Shown: piece by piece, positions 54,204-64,000 of the stretch
How positions within the stretch are numbered: the stretch's first letter is position 1
How the letters are laid out: each line of letters opens with the position of its first letter
From: DATFRY01 sp963764695
GTDB lineage: Bacteria; Myxococcota_A; Polyangia; Haliangiales; Haliangiaceae
Length of the DNA stretch: 64,000 nucleotides
Assembly (NCBI GenBank): GCA_963764695.1
Contig: CAVXTW010000020.1
Location: 992,001-1,056,000 of the forward strand
Direction: 5' to 3'
Position numbers and translations under genes: made by a program
Notes under the pieces: generated by a model
Told to the model about the DNA's origin: nothing
The model's database searches: none
Seen by the model: the letters and a program-made list of their open reading frames with translations, nothing else

Positions 54204-55769
54204 TCAGACCGGGATGATGCCCCGCTTGCGCGGCGGACGCTCGGCGGTGCGACCCCAGCTCATGGCCACCGCGCGGCACAGGATGGGGCGCGTGTCGCGC
54301 GGGTCGATGACGTCGTCGACCAGTCCCCAGCCCGCCACCTTGTAGATGTCGATGTGCTGCTGGATGGCGTCGGTCACCTGGCGGCGGATGTCCGGGGGAG
54401 GCTCCACGCCGCCGAACAGCTTCCGGCCGGCGATGCCGACCATCCCTTCGGCGCCCATCACGCTTACCTCGGCGCCCGGCCAGGCCACCAGGAGATCCGG
54501 CTCGAACGCGCGCCCGGCCATGACGTAGTAGCCGGCGCCGTACCCGCGGCGGATCACCACCGTGAGCTTGGGCACCGTCGCCGCGGCCATGACGTGCAGC
54601 ATCTTGGCGCCGTGGCGGATGATGCCGCCGTGCTCGACCTTCGAACCGACCATGAAACCGGGCACGTCCATCAGGAAGACCAGCGGCAGGCCGAACGCGT
54701 CGCAGATCTGGATGAAGTGGGCCGCCTTGTCGGCCGCGTCGCTGGTCAGCACGCCGCCCAGCTGCCCCGGGTTGCTGGCCACGATGCCGACCGGGTAGCC
54801 CCCGAGGCGGGCCAGACAGGTGATGATCGAGCGCGCCCAGCGCGGCTTGAGATCGAGGATGCGGCCGTCGTCGACCGCCGCTCGCACCAGCTTGTACATG
54901 TCGTACGCGCCGCGCGGGTTGTCGGGCAGGAGATCGAGCAGCGCCTCGTCGCGGCGATCGATCGGGTCGCTCGGTGCGGCGACCGGCGGCGGCTCGCCCG
55001 AATGCTGCGGCATGTACGACAGGTAGTCGATGACGACGTCGATGCAGGCGCGGTCGTCGTCGACCTCGAGATCGCCGACTCCGGACACCTCGCAGTGCAC
55101 GCGCGATCCGCCCAGGTCCTCCTCGGTCACTTCCTCGCCGGTGGCCGCCTTGACCAGCGGCGGTCCGCCCAGCGCCATGGAGCTCTTGCCGCGCACCATC
55201 GGCACGAAGTCGGCGAGGCCGGGAATGTAGGCCGTGCCGGCCGCGCCCGGTCCGACCATGGCCGCGACCTGCGGCACCACGCCGCTCATGATCACCTGCT
55301 CGCGAAAGAGGTGCCCGGTGCCGGCGAACAGAGACAGGCGGTCCGGATCGCCGCCGGCGCGCGGATCGATGCGGGCCCCGGCCGAGTCGACGAGCCACAC
55401 CATCGGCATGCGGCAGCGCAGGGCCAGCTCGCGCAGGCGCGTCACCTTTGTCTCGCCGGTGAAGCCGATCGAGCCGCCCTTGACGGTGAAGTCGTAGGCC
55501 GCGGCCGCGACGTGGCGACCGCGCACCAGGCCCCAGCCGCACACCACGCCGTCGGCCGGCACCGGGGCAGGGGAGGCGCCGGCGCCCATCTCGGTGCCGT
55601 GGGCGCCTACCTCGAAGTAGTCGCCGCCGTCGAACAGGAGCGCCATGCGCTCGCGGGCGGTCAGCTTGCCGCGCTCGTGCTGGGCGGCGACGCGTTCGGC
55701 ACCGCCCATGGCGCGCACCGCCGCGCGCCGGCGCTCCAGCTCCTCGAGCCGCTCGCGCATCTTCGACAT
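54204..55769 (-). CDS. Acyl-CoA carboxylase beta subunit (carboxyltransferase)
   Basis: 521 residues, full length for biotin-dependent propionyl/methylcrotonyl-type carboxyltransferases. Both oxyanion-hole regions are visible: VWLVDSAGARIDPRAGG and MSGVVPQVAAMVGPGAAGTA in the N-domain, and PVGIVASNPGQLGGVL and FLMDVPGFMVGSKVEHGG in the C-domain. The substrate acyl-CoA is not certain. No biotin carboxylase alpha subunit is in the window. ATG 55769 is used; an open frame to 55958 runs into the BKACE gene. The upstream BKACE gene ends 10 bp before, so they are one operon. Confidence 0.9.
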   Translation of the reverse strand: MSKMRERLEELERRRAAVRAMGGAERVAAQHERGKLTARERMALLFDGGDYFEVGAHGTEMGAGASPAPVPADGVVCGWGLVRGRHVAAAAYDFTVKGGSIGFTGETKVTRLRELALRCRMPMVWLVDSAGARIDPRAGGDPDRLSLFAGTGHLFREQVIMSGVVPQVAAMVGPGAAGTAYIPGLADFVPMVRGKSSMALGGPPLVKAATGEEVTEEDLGGSRVHCEVSGVGDLEVDDDRACIDVVIDYLSYMPQHSGEPPPVAAPSDPIDRRDEALLDLLPDNPRGAYDMYKLVRAAVDDGRILDLKPRWARSIITCLARLGGYPVGIVASNPGQLGGVLTSDAADKAAHFIQICDAFGLPLVFLMDVPGFMVGSKVEHGGIIRHGAKMLHVMAAATVPKLTVVIRRGYGAGYYVMAGRAFEPDLLVAWPGAEVSVMGAEGMVGIAGRKLFGGVEPPPDIRRQVTDAIQQHIDIYKVAGWGLVDDVIDPRDTRPILCRAVAMSWGRTAERPPRKRGIIPV

Positions 55770-55779
55770 GGGTCGTCGC

Positions 55780-56646
<867 letters not shown>

Positions 56647-56671
56647 CGCAGCTCCTTGGCGTGCTGGCCGG

Positions 56672-59065
56672 TCACTTTACCAGCTGATCGAACACCCCGT
56701 CCCACTGCGCGGCCGGCGGGCGATCGCGCAGAGCTGCGACGCGCTCCAGCAGCACCTGCGACGGCCCGTCGTCGGCGTGGCGCGCGAGGAAGCTGCGCAG
56801 AGAGGCTTCGGCCTCCTGCCAGCGGCCGGCGCGGTAGTGCTCGAGGGAGGTCGAGAACAGGGCGAGGTCGTCGGCGGTGAAGCGCGGCGCGGTGCTCGGG
56901 CCGCACAGCTCGTGGATGCGTCCGACTCCGGCCCGGCCCTTGACCCGGACCGTGTCGAGCTCGCGGAAGGTGAAGCTGTCGGCGACCAGCCCGGCGGTGT
57001 TCTCGCCGACCAGGACATCGACCCGGTACTCGCGGGTGAGCGCCTCCAGCCGCGCGCCGAGATTCACCGCGTCGCCGAGCACCGTGTAGTCGAAGCGCGC
57101 CTGCGATCCCATGTTGCCCACCGACATCGGCCCGCTGTTGATGCCGATGCCGACCTGGACCGCGGGCAGGCCGCGGCGCGCGAACTCGGCGTTGAGCCCG
57201 CCCAGCGCGCCCTGCATGGCCAGCGCGGTGCGGCAGGCGCGCGCCGCGTGGTCGGCCGCCTCGAGCGGCGCGCCGTAGACAGCCATGAGCGCATCGCCGA
57301 TGTACTTGTCGAGCATCCCGCCCTCGTCGAGCACGAGGTTTGTCATCGGCGTCAGGAACTCGTTGAGATACTCGGACAGGACCTCCGGCTCGAGGTTCTC
57401 GGCCGAGCGCGAGAACCCACGGATGTCGGAGAAGAGGACCGTCAGCTCGCGCCGCTCGCCCCCGAGGCGGACGCGCGACGGATCCGCCACGATGCGATCG
57501 ACCACCCCCGGCGGCACGTAGCGCGAGAAGGCCGAGCGCAGCCGCGCCTTCTCCCGACCCTCGGTGGCCAGCGCGGTGGACAGAGACGCCGCCGTGATGA
57601 GGGCAGCGCTCAGCACCGGCGGGACCAGCGGGATGAGCGTGTCGTGGTGGGTGTAGAGCATGTGGCCGGCAGCGAAGTAGGCCGCGATGGCCGCGAGCGC
57701 GCCGATGCCGACGACCCATCCGCCTCGCTGTCTCAGGCGGCGGATCTGGAGGAACGTGATGCAGGCCCCGAGCGCGAGCAGCAGGAGGATGGCGGTGAGC
57801 GGCTCGGCCCGGCGCAGCAGCTGCCCGTGGAGAAGATTGTGGACCAGCGTGGCGTGCCCCTCGACCCCGGACGTGGCGCTGTCGAACGGCTGGACGATCG
57901 TGTCGCGCGCCGCGTCGGTGTAGCCGATCAGCACGACCTTGCCGCGCAGCGTGTTCGACGCGGAGCCGTTCACGACGTCGGCCGCGGACACATGTGGAAA
58001 GGTCCGGGCCGGACCGAGGTAGCGCAGCGACGCCCGCGCCCGCCGATCGACCGGGGCAAAGAGATCGCTGGCCAGCTCGAGGGAGTCCTCACCGCTGACG
58101 TACCCGATGTCGTCCGGGCTGCTGCCCGACGCGGCAAGCGCGACGGCCAGCCCGAGCGCGGCGTAGTAGCCGCCACCGTACTCGATGACCAGCGGGATGC
58201 GGCGCAGCGCCCCGTCCGCGTCCGGCGTGACGTTCACGAAGCCGGCCCCGGCCGCCGCGGTGGCGATGGGCGGCATCGACGCCGTCAGGCTGGCGGCCCG
58301 CGGCGGCCTGCGCCCGACCGGCTGGTTCGTCAGCACCGCCTCGCCCAGGGCGGCCCGCGCGATGGCCGCCGGCGCGGCGAACCGCTCGGCCGGCGCCTCC
58401 TCGTCGAGGTGGAGCAGAAAGGCGAGATGCAGCGGCCCGGCCTTCGACACCGAGCGGGCGAGAATCTCGTCGCCGCGGAGCTCCTCCAGCACGGCAGACA
58501 GGGCGGCGCCGGCCGCGCGGGAAGCCGGGGAGGGCGCCGAAGAGGGCGTGGAGGCTTCCGCGGCCAGCTGGGCCAGCGCCGCGCGCACCTGCTCGACCAC
58601 GGCCGGATCGAGCTGCAGCTCCGGCTGCGCGAAGAACATATCCAGCCCGATGACGGCGGGCTTCTGCGCCGCGACCGCATCCAGGAGGCGCGCCACCCCC
58701 CGCCGCTTCTGGAACAGGTCCGGCGCCTCCCGGTGCGTCCGGTCATCGAGCCCGACGATGACGATCCGATCATCGAGCGGCTCCCGCGCCCCGGCCAGCC
58801 GCGCCCGCGCATCCTCGGTAGCAGCCTCCCAGGCATCGAGCCCGGGCAGCGTCACCCAGCGCGCGAGGTGCGCCGCGTACAGCCCACCGCAGAGCAGCGC
58901 CGCCACGGCAGACGCCACCAGCGGCGCATTCAGCCGCGTCCCCCACCGGAGCGCGATCCGCCGGCCGCCTGCCACGGCGCCGAGCTTATCCCAACGAGAC
59001 CGATTCTTCGCCGCACCGCGTTCCCGCCCATCCAGACACTTGACGCGCCGCTCTGGCCGTGGCAC
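56672..59065 (-). CDS. CHASE2-domain class III adenylate/guanylate cyclase
   Basis: 797 residues. After an N-terminal helix (~50-68), an extracytoplasmic CHASE2 sensor spans ~70-415 (DDRIVIVGLDDRTHREAPDL, AVIGLDMFFAQPELQ, LRGKVVLIGYTDAARDT). Three helices (~425-495) precede the cyclase domain (~540-710): metal-binding LFSDIRGFS and YIGDALMAVYG, purine-specifying Lys in MLDKYIGD, and DYTVLGDAVNLGARLE. A C-terminal helical stretch follows. It should make cAMP in response to an envelope signal. GTG 59065 is used; GTG 58975 is an alternative. It is divergent from the tRNA gene, sharing a ~36 bp spacer. Confidence 0.88.
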   Translation of the reverse strand: MPRPERRVKCLDGRERGAAKNRSRWDKLGAVAGGRRIALRWGTRLNAPLVASAVAALLCGGLYAAHLARWVTLPGLDAWEAATEDARARLAGAREPLDDRIVIVGLDDRTHREAPDLFQKRRGVARLLDAVAAQKPAVIGLDMFFAQPELQLDPAVVEQVRAALAQLAAEASTPSSAPSPASRAAGAALSAVLEELRGDEILARSVSKAGPLHLAFLLHLDEEAPAERFAAPAAIARAALGEAVLTNQPVGRRPPRAASLTASMPPIATAAAGAGFVNVTPDADGALRRIPLVIEYGGGYYAALGLAVALAASGSSPDDIGYVSGEDSLELASDLFAPVDRRARASLRYLGPARTFPHVSAADVVNGSASNTLRGKVVLIGYTDAARDTIVQPFDSATSGVEGHATLVHNLLHGQLLRRAEPLTAILLLLALGACITFLQIRRLRQRGGWVVGIGALAAIAAYFAAGHMLYTHHDTLIPLVPPVLSAALITAASLSTALATEGREKARLRSAFSRYVPPGVVDRIVADPSRVRLGGERRELTVLFSDIRGFSRSAENLEPEVLSEYLNEFLTPMTNLVLDEGGMLDKYIGDALMAVYGAPLEAADHAARACRTALAMQGALGGLNAEFARRGLPAVQVGIGINSGPMSVGNMGSQARFDYTVLGDAVNLGARLEALTREYRVDVLVGENTAGLVADSFTFRELDTVRVKGRAGVGRIHELCGPSTAPRFTADDLALFSTSLEHYRAGRWQEAEASLRSFLARHADDGPSQVLLERVAALRDRPPAAQWDGVFDQLVK

Positions 59066-59101
59066 AAACCTTCCCCGTCACAGCACTTCGTGACAACTCG
59101 A

Positions 59102-59175
<74 letters not shown>

Positions 59176-59187
59176 CTCCTTCGATAT

Positions 59188-59213
59188 ATCGGCGGCCCGC
59201 TTGGGTCGCCGAT
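59188..59213 (+). terminator. Rho-independent-like terminator after tRNA-fMet
   Basis: ATCGGCGGCCC (59188-59198) pairs with GGGTCGCCGAT (59203-59213) across a GCTT loop, with one G-T pair, and is followed by GTTGCTTTC. It sits 12 bases after the tRNA. The T-tract is short, so termination may be partial. Confidence 0.6.
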
Positions 59214-59359
59214 GTTGCTTTCGGCGAGCACCATCAACGGCATTCGCTCGGACCGCGCGGGCTACGTCTTGCGCCGGACGCCGGCCCGCGCGAGTAGCAC
59301 GCCGGGAACGGGTGCACGCCGCTCGGCGGCTCGGCATCGGACTTCGCGAAGCTCAGGGT

Positions 59360-59665
59360 TCAGCTGGGTGGCAGTTCCCGGATCTCGACGACGCCACCGG
59401 CTTCGTAGACAGGGTTACCGACGAGCAGTTCAGTCGCGTGGGCGAGATCTGCCGCACGGATCTTGATGTAGCCGACCAGGTGACGGGTGGGCTCTGGAGC
59501 GGCGCCGTGGCGACGCAGGCACACGCCCTCGCCGATCGCGCTACCACCCTGGAAGCAACCCGAGGCGCGTAGCACCGTGAGGTAGGGCGGCCAGGCGTCC
59601 GGACTCACTTCGGTGCCGGCGTGCATCAGCAGCAGGTAGTCGCGGAGCGCTTCGAGGTTGGCCAT
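59360..59665 (-). CDS. YCII-related protein (no sigma-factor partner nearby)
   Basis: 101 residues of the YCII/DGPF superfamily (LRDYLLLMHAG at the start, LVGYIKIRAADLAHATELLV towards the end). The DGPF motif itself is not present, and no ECF sigma gene adjoins, unlike the locus at 36229-36587. ATG 59665 is chosen; ATG 59680 is also in frame. The gene is divergent from, and abuts, the decayed kinase. Function is unknown. Confidence 0.7.
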   Translation of the reverse strand: MANLEALRDYLLLMHAGTEVSPDAWPPYLTVLRASGCFQGGSAIGEGVCLRRHGAAPEPTRHLVGYIKIRAADLAHATELLVGNPVYEAGGVVEIRELPPS

Positions 59666-59678
59666 GGCCGAGAAGACC

Positions 59679-60285
59679 ATGGGGCGCAGGACGCTGTCAT
59701 TCCTGCGCCGCCTGCCGGCGTCGCGTGTGCGAGACTTCGGTTCGGTGGAGCCGTCCGGCTCGGTGCGTTCGCGGATCCAGCGGTTCGAGGTCCTGGATCT
59801 GCTCGGGACGGGTGCGATGGGTGCGGTGTATCGCGCGCGTGATCCGCAGCTCGGTCGCGAGGTGGCGATCAAGGTGCTGGCACGGCCGTCGGCGCAGGCG
59901 AGCAGGCTGCTGTCGATGCACGGCACGCTCGATCTGCGGGGCGGCGCGGCGGCGGGGGAGCTGTTGACCGAGGCGCAGAGGATGGCGCGCCTGTCGCATC
60001 CGAACGTCCTGCCGGTCTACGAGCTCGGGCTGGACGGCGACGAGATGTTCCTGGTCTCGCGCTGCAGGGACGCGCCGCGGTCCTGCTCGGCATGCGTCAG
60101 ATCGAGACCGACCAGCTCGCCGCCGCCGACGCGTCGTTCGCGCGCGCGCACTGGCCGGCATGGGCAGCCGGGTCGAGGGCAGGGCGCTGGCCTCGGTGGC
60201 GCTCGAGGTCTTTGGCCGCTTCCCGGGCCGACCATCCTCCCGGGCCGTGGCCGAGGCGGTGATCCGCGGCCGACGATCGCGCTGA
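59679..60285 (+). pseudogene. Decayed Ser/Thr kinase: N-lobe joined to remnants of a C-terminus
   Basis: The first ~125 codons encode a Hanks-type N-lobe (GTGAMGAVYRARD, EVAIKVLARP with the ATP Lys, LSHPNVLPVYELG) that stops making sense after DGDEMFLV at about 60060. The next stretch, in another frame, reads AAVLLGMRQIETDQLAAADA, like a TPR end, and a third frame continues LAGMGSRVEGRALASVALEV to a TGA at 60283-60285. The HRD and DFG motifs are missing. A large internal deletion plus a slip in a CG repeat (about 60138-60149) best explains it. The product would not be an active kinase. Confidence 0.65.
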
Positions 60286-60330
60286 CCCCACGGCTCGACC
60301 CGGGTCCGGGAAGGCGCTAGACGTCAGGGC

Positions 60331-60963
60331 ATGGTCAAGCGCAGCCCGAAGGCCTCGTCACGCGGCGCGTCGTCGAAGAAGCGCGGATCGCCCAGCTCCC
60401 GGACCGTGCGCGTCAACCGGGCGCCGGTGCTCACGCTGTGGGCCGCCATCGTCGCCGAGCGGCTGGGACACGACCGCGCGACCGCGCTCACACTCGGCAA
60501 GGCGCTCGCCGGACTCAGCGCGGTGGCCAAGGGGACGCGGCTCGGCCTCCATGCCGAGACCTCCGAGGCGGACAAGAAGCGGCGCGCCCGTGTGCGTGCG
60601 AAGGCCGGAGTGACCTCGGTCGAGCTCATGGGCCGGCGCCTTCCTGTGGTACACGCCGGGAAGGGACTGCGCGCGGTCAGGGGTCGCACGCCCCAGGACC
60701 CTGCGGCGGTCGAACGGTATGTCGAGGGCAAGCTCGGCGACGCCCTGCCGGCCGTGCGCGCCGCGATGACCGCGCTCGCGAAGTCCATCCCCAAGCGCGA
60801 GCTTTCCGGGCGGGCCTTTGCCCTGTACGAGAACTTCCGCCCGCGCATCCCCTCGGGCGAGCGCGGATGGGGCGCCAAGGGCGAGCTCGACACCGCACGC
60901 GTGCGAGCACTGGCGCGGAAGCGGCCGCCGGCACGCGCGCGGTCGAAGAAGCCCACGCGCTGA
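60331..60963 (+). CDS. Conserved hypothetical basic protein
   Basis: 210 residues, Lys/Arg-rich at both ends. The middle (RAPVLTLWAAIVAERLGHDR and ALTLGKALAGLSAVAKG) matches a widespread uncharacterised bacterial family with helical character; no export signal is present. The basic tails suggest nucleic-acid contact, which is only inferred from charge. ATG 60331 gives the usual Ser/Lys-rich leader. Its stop lies 25 bp from that of the convergent lipoprotein gene. Confidence 0.65.
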   Translation: MVKRSPKASSRGASSKKRGSPSSRTVRVNRAPVLTLWAAIVAERLGHDRATALTLGKALAGLSAVAKGTRLGLHAETSEADKKRRARVRAKAGVTSVELMGRRLPVVHAGKGLRAVRGRTPQDPAAVERYVEGKLGDALPAVRAAMTALAKSIPKRELSGRAFALYENFRPRIPSGERGWGAKGELDTARVRALARKRPPARARSKKPTR

Positions 60964-60987
60964 ACGAAGCCTGATGACCCGCTTCGA

Positions 60988-62400
60988 TCAGTCAACGTCG
61001 CCGTCGCAGTCGCCGGGCATCGGATCGAACACGGCGATGAACGGCACCGAGCGCGGGCCGAACTCGCCCTCGCCGGAGTCAACCTCGCCATCGCCGAAGT
61101 CCACCCGACCGGCGTAGGCACCGGCCAGGGCCAGCCGGCCCTCCGGCGTCGCGTCGGCCGCCACCGGGCCAAACCCCGAGAACTGATCGTTCACCTCGAC
61201 CGGGAAGATCAGCTCGGCGGCCAGCGAGCCGTCGAGGCGATAGGTGGCGGCGTAGTAGCCGGTGAGCTGCTCGGGGGCATTCGACGTGTTCGTGTAGTAG
61301 GAGCCGCCCAACACGACATCCTCGCCGACCACGGTCATGGTGTTCGCGTTCACGCCGATCGTGTCCCTGTCGATCGCCGCGGGCAGCTCCAGCGAGCTGA
61401 GCCCGAGCGGCTGGCCCGCGGGATCGAGCTCGGCCACGAAGTGATTGTGGCCGTACGGGTCGCCGTCGAGGTGCAGGTCTCCGAGGGTCGCGGAGCCCTG
61501 GTAGTTGCCGGCCACCACCACGTTGCCGGACGGCGCCACCTCGAACCCGTTGCCATCCCCGGTGCCGCCGAAGACGGTCCGCCAGACCTCGCTTCCGTCG
61601 AGCGCGTAGTTGACGACGAACGACGCATACGTGCCCGCCCCCGGCGTGATCGGGTAGCTCGACAGCATGAGGATGGTGCCGTCCGCAGCCAGCGCCGCGT
61701 GGGTCGGTTGACCGCTGTAGTAGGGGCCTTCGACCGGGGACGGGACCGTCACGGCCCACTCCAGATTCCCGTCGGTGTCGACCAGGCCCGCCACCACCTC
61801 GAACTTCTCGAAGTTGTCGTCGAGGGTCTGGCCGGCCCAGAACACGCTGCCATCCGGCAGCGTCTGCACGGCGTCGATCTCGCGCAGGGTGTGCTCGGTG
61901 TCGTGCTCGGCGGCGCGCCAGCTGCGAACCAGATTGCCGTCGCCGTCGTACCAGTCCAGCCCGGCCGATCGGTTCGGCCCGGCCTCGCTCCAGTCGTCGG
62001 GGCTTATCGCGACCACGGCGCCTCCGTCCGCGGTCGGTGACAGCACGCCGTGGAAGTCGTTCTCGTTGCCATGGACGTCCCAGTCGAGCGTGCCGTCCGG
62101 CTGGTGGCGGGTGAGCAACCGGATGGACACGTAGTCATCGCCTTCCTGTCGCGCCATCGGGGCGGTGGCCAGGAGCCCGCCGTCGACCGCCCAGACGAGG
62201 TCGTGCACGTACCCCTCGTCGCCGAAGTCGGTGCGTGCCCAGGCCAGCGCCCCCAGCGGCGGCGACGACTCCGGCGGCGAGTCGGACGCCGGCGGGGAGT
62301 CGGGCGGCTCGGCCCCGCGCTCGACGTCCAGGGGAAGATCGATGTCGGACGCACAGCCGAGGGCCGTGGCCACCAGGAGGGAGATTGACAATCTCGTCAT
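60988..62400 (-). CDS. Beta-propeller-like secreted lipoprotein
   Basis: 470 residues from ATG 62400. A signal sequence ends in a lipobox-like ATALGC. After a Pro/Ser/Asp linker, the mature part repeats short beta blades of the SBBP/quinoprotein kind (ADGTILMLSSYPITPG, APSGNVVVAGNYQGSATLGD, DGEVDSGEGEFGPRSV), and ends with GDCDGDVD. Proteins of this type are common in Myxococcota and are probably surface-exposed. A role is unknown. An upstream ATG at 62436 is in frame but adds twelve polar residues. Confidence 0.75.
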   Translation of the reverse strand: MTRLSISLLVATALGCASDIDLPLDVERGAEPPDSPPASDSPPESSPPLGALAWARTDFGDEGYVHDLVWAVDGGLLATAPMARQEGDDYVSIRLLTRHQPDGTLDWDVHGNENDFHGVLSPTADGGAVVAISPDDWSEAGPNRSAGLDWYDGDGNLVRSWRAAEHDTEHTLREIDAVQTLPDGSVFWAGQTLDDNFEKFEVVAGLVDTDGNLEWAVTVPSPVEGPYYSGQPTHAALAADGTILMLSSYPITPGAGTYASFVVNYALDGSEVWRTVFGGTGDGNGFEVAPSGNVVVAGNYQGSATLGDLHLDGDPYGHNHFVAELDPAGQPLGLSSLELPAAIDRDTIGVNANTMTVVGEDVVLGGSYYTNTSNAPEQLTGYYAATYRLDGSLAAELIFPVEVNDQFSGFGPVAADATPEGRLALAGAYAGRVDFGDGEVDSGEGEFGPRSVPFIAVFDPMPGDCDGDVD

Positions 62401-62461
62401 GGCTCGTGAGTCGCTCGCGACAGCCGGGCTCATCATCGAAAGTGTAGTCCGTCAGGAAATG

Positions 62462-62935
62462 TCAGAGGCGTCCTTTCTGCGCTCGGTCGTCTTCCGACAG
62501 CGCCAGCAGCGCGCACAGGCGAAGCTCGGTCCGGCCCAGGCTCCAGCCGGAGAGCCTCACCATGGCACCGCTGCGGAACTCGTCGACGACCGCGTCCTCG
62601 ACGGCTGCGAGCGCCGCCGGCTCATGTGTCGACCCGGCGATCAGACTGATCACGCCGGTCAGATCGGCGTCGATGACATCCGGATCCCGGTCCGGTGTGA
62701 GCTGCGCCAGATACGCGTTGCCGAGGGCGACAGCGCGATCTTCCGCGTCGGCCCCGAAATAGCGGGCGGCGACGCGGGCCGCCGCCCGCTGCTCCTCGGG
62801 CAGGGCGGACATGTCGTCGCCGCAGCCCGCCAGGATGGCACTGGTCGCAGCGGCGAGAGCCCGGCCGCCGGCGAGGAGCAGCGCCGTCGATCCGAGCAGG
62901 TCGCGCCGCCGGGGGCCGGAGAATCGGTCAGCCAT
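62462..62935 (-). CDS. Tat-exported small protein coupled to GMC oxidoreductase
   Basis: 157 residues. The twin-arginine signal GPRRRDLLGS is followed by a hydrophobic stretch and ILAGC, which could act as a lipobox. The rest is helical and resembles the size and layout of the small (Tat-signal) subunit of gluconate 2-dehydrogenase-like complexes, but the match is weak. ATG 62935 overlaps the stop of the upstream GMC gene by eight bases (ATGGCTGA), so both subunits are made together. It may carry its partner across the membrane. Confidence 0.65.
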   Translation of the reverse strand: MADRFSGPRRRDLLGSTALLLAGGRALAAATSAILAGCGDDMSALPEEQRAAARVAARYFGADAEDRAVALGNAYLAQLTPDRDPDVIDADLTGVISLIAGSTHEPAALAAVEDAVVDEFRSGAMVRLSGWSLGRTELRLCALLALSEDDRAQKGRL

Positions 62936-64000
62936 CCTGCGCGACCTCCTTGCCCAGCAGATGCGCGGCGAGTCGCTCGGCGAGGGCGACCACGGTCAGG
63001 GTGGGATTGGCTGCTCCGCCGGTGGTGAAGACCGCCGACCCGGCGATGTAGAGATTCGTCACGTCGTGCGCGCGGCACGTTCCATCCACCACGCCGCGCG
63101 CCGGATCGGAGTGCATGCGCAGCGTGCCCATGTGATGGCCGCCCGGGCTGATCCGATGCGAGAAGCGCCCGCTCGCGTCGAGCGGGGTCCAGACGCGACC
63201 GAGGCCGGCCGACGCCAGCTCCGCGCCGAGGAGATCCATGGCACGCGCGTACCCGCGAAGATCCGCGTCGCTGACCACCCAGTGCACGTCGAGTCGCGGC
63301 ATCCCCAGCGCGTCGACGGCGTCGGTCAAGGTCACCGCGCTCTCGCGGATGGGCGTCTGCTCCGCGCGCACCGTCATCTTCAGCAGGCGCGGCCCCTCGC
63401 CCGGCCGGCGGTTCAGGACGTGGACGGTCTCGGCCGGGATGGGATCGGTCGCCAGCTCTCCCGGCTCGGCCGGGCGCACGCTGACGGTGAGGTGCGGGAG
63501 GCCCTCGGCCTCGCGGACCTCGTCGGACAGGCCGAGCACGCCCATGACCATGATGGGACGCGGCTCGGTCTCCGGAGTCGTGACGGTGGCCATGTGCTGC
63601 TCGTAGAAGCGCAGGTCCACCTGCCCGGGCTCGACCCACACGGACGAGCCATAGAGGTGCGGGTGCTCCATGAAGTACTTGCCGACCAGTCCGCTCGAGT
63701 TCGCCACTCCGGCCTCGAGCTGGTTGCTGGACGCAAGCAGCAGGCGCACGTTCTCGAGGCCGCCCATGGCCAGCACGAACCGATCGGCCACCACGGTGTA
63801 GGAGCCGCCGTCCAGCGTCTGCACGACCAGGTGGTCGACGCGATCGCGCGACGCGTCGAGCCTGATCTCGGTCGCGTTGGCCCACAGCTGGACGACCACG
63901 TCGGAAGCCCGGTCGAGCTCGTCCCGATAGGCAGAGCCCATGTGCATCGCATTGAACTGATAGAGGTACGTCGCGAGCTTGCCGGTCGCCTCGATGACCG
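62928..64000 (-). CDS. GMC-family flavin oxidoreductase, C-terminal part (runs off window)
   Basis: The frame is open to the window edge; 356 C-terminal residues are present. LAMGGLENVRLLLASSNQL and LVGKYFMEHPHLYGS are typical of GMC oxidoreductases, and the active-site His region SPGGHHMGTLRMHSDP and the C-terminal FAD motif NLYIAGSAVFTTGGAANPTL are intact. Members oxidise alcohols, sugars or sterols. The N-terminal FAD fold lies outside. Its stop overlaps the start of the Tat-exported protein, suggesting a two-subunit periplasmic dehydrogenase. Confidence 0.85.
   Translation of the reverse strand, partial: VIEATGKLATYLYQFNAMHMGSAYRDELDRASDVVVQLWANATEIRLDASRDRVDHLVVQTLDGGSYTVVADRFVLAMGGLENVRLLLASSNQLEAGVANSSGLVGKYFMEHPHLYGSSVWVEPGQVDLRFYEQHMATVTTPETEPRPIMVMGVLGLSDEVREAEGLPHLTVSVRPAEPGELATDPIPAETVHVLNRRPGEGPRLLKMTVRAEQTPIRESAVTLTDAVDALGMPRLDVHWVVSDADLRGYARAMDLLGAELASAGLGRVWTPLDASGRFSHRISPGGHHMGTLRMHSDPARGVVDGTCRAHDVTNLYIAGSAVFTTGGAANPTLTVVALAERLAAHLLGKEVAQDG

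Overview
The window looks like a chromosomal segment of a high-GC member of the Myxococcota. The support is a MYXO-CTERM-like C-terminus on a secreted protease (26403-27600), several Hanks-type Ser/Thr kinases and FHA proteins, a MopE-like metal-binding motif, lipoproteins with Gly/Asp-rich linkers, and an FHA-type sigma-54 activator. No phage, IS element, CRISPR array or rRNA was seen. Genus-level placement is not possible from the sequence alone.

Layout. 1-6800: secreted or membrane proteins (CPBP-type protease N-terminus, a carboxypeptidase-regulatory-repeat/PDZ protein, a transglutaminase-like protein), a DUF5690/MFS-like permease and a relic of an ABC permease. 6800-12750: three minus-strand genes of unclear role, a RegB/RegA-type redox two-component pair, a repeat-rich spacer and a small lipoprotein. 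12950-18340: LysR regulator (frameshifted), MopE-sulfatase membrane protein, alkaline-phosphatase-superfamily membrane protein (frameshifted), and a tryptophan 2,3-dioxygenase-like enzyme. 18395-25784: a signalling island with a pseudokinase, an FHA-winged-helix regulator, two active-looking kinases sharing a zinc-ribbon cap, a Gly-rich lipoprotein and an exported two-TM protein; the last four overlap. 25814-29368: a zinc-finger/histone-fold protein, a trypsin-like protease and an FG-GAP lipoprotein. 29379-34883: SEC-C protein, glutaredoxin/rhodanese fusion, DUF482 protein, archaemetzincin, O-methyltransferase, DUF2236 protein.

34899-39250 holds two regulatory units: an ECF42-type sigma factor with its DGPF/YCII partner and a matching promoter, and a sigma-54 unit made of an FHA activator gene, phased TGTCGCAC repeats, a -24/-12 promoter, two small genes and a terminator-like hairpin. 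39292-47529: TonB receptor, divergent Ku and LigD (NHEJ), a conserved unknown, and a salicylyl-CoA/2-aminobenzoyl-CoA-type monooxygenase with a shrunken second domain. 47715-51802: a mini-protein and two tandem DUF4139 proteins. 51828-59065: CysQ-like phosphatase, MaoC hydratase, response regulator, acyl-CoA carboxylase beta subunit, BKACE enzyme and a CHASE2-cyclase. 59102-64000: initiator tRNA, YCII protein, a decayed kinase, unknowns, and a Tat-exported protein coupled to a GMC oxidoreductase that runs off the edge.

Five genes carry one or two +1 frameshifts (six in all), each of which reads as a single extra base. This is either recent decay or uncorrected long-read insertion error, and start/stop calls for those genes should be read with that in mind.
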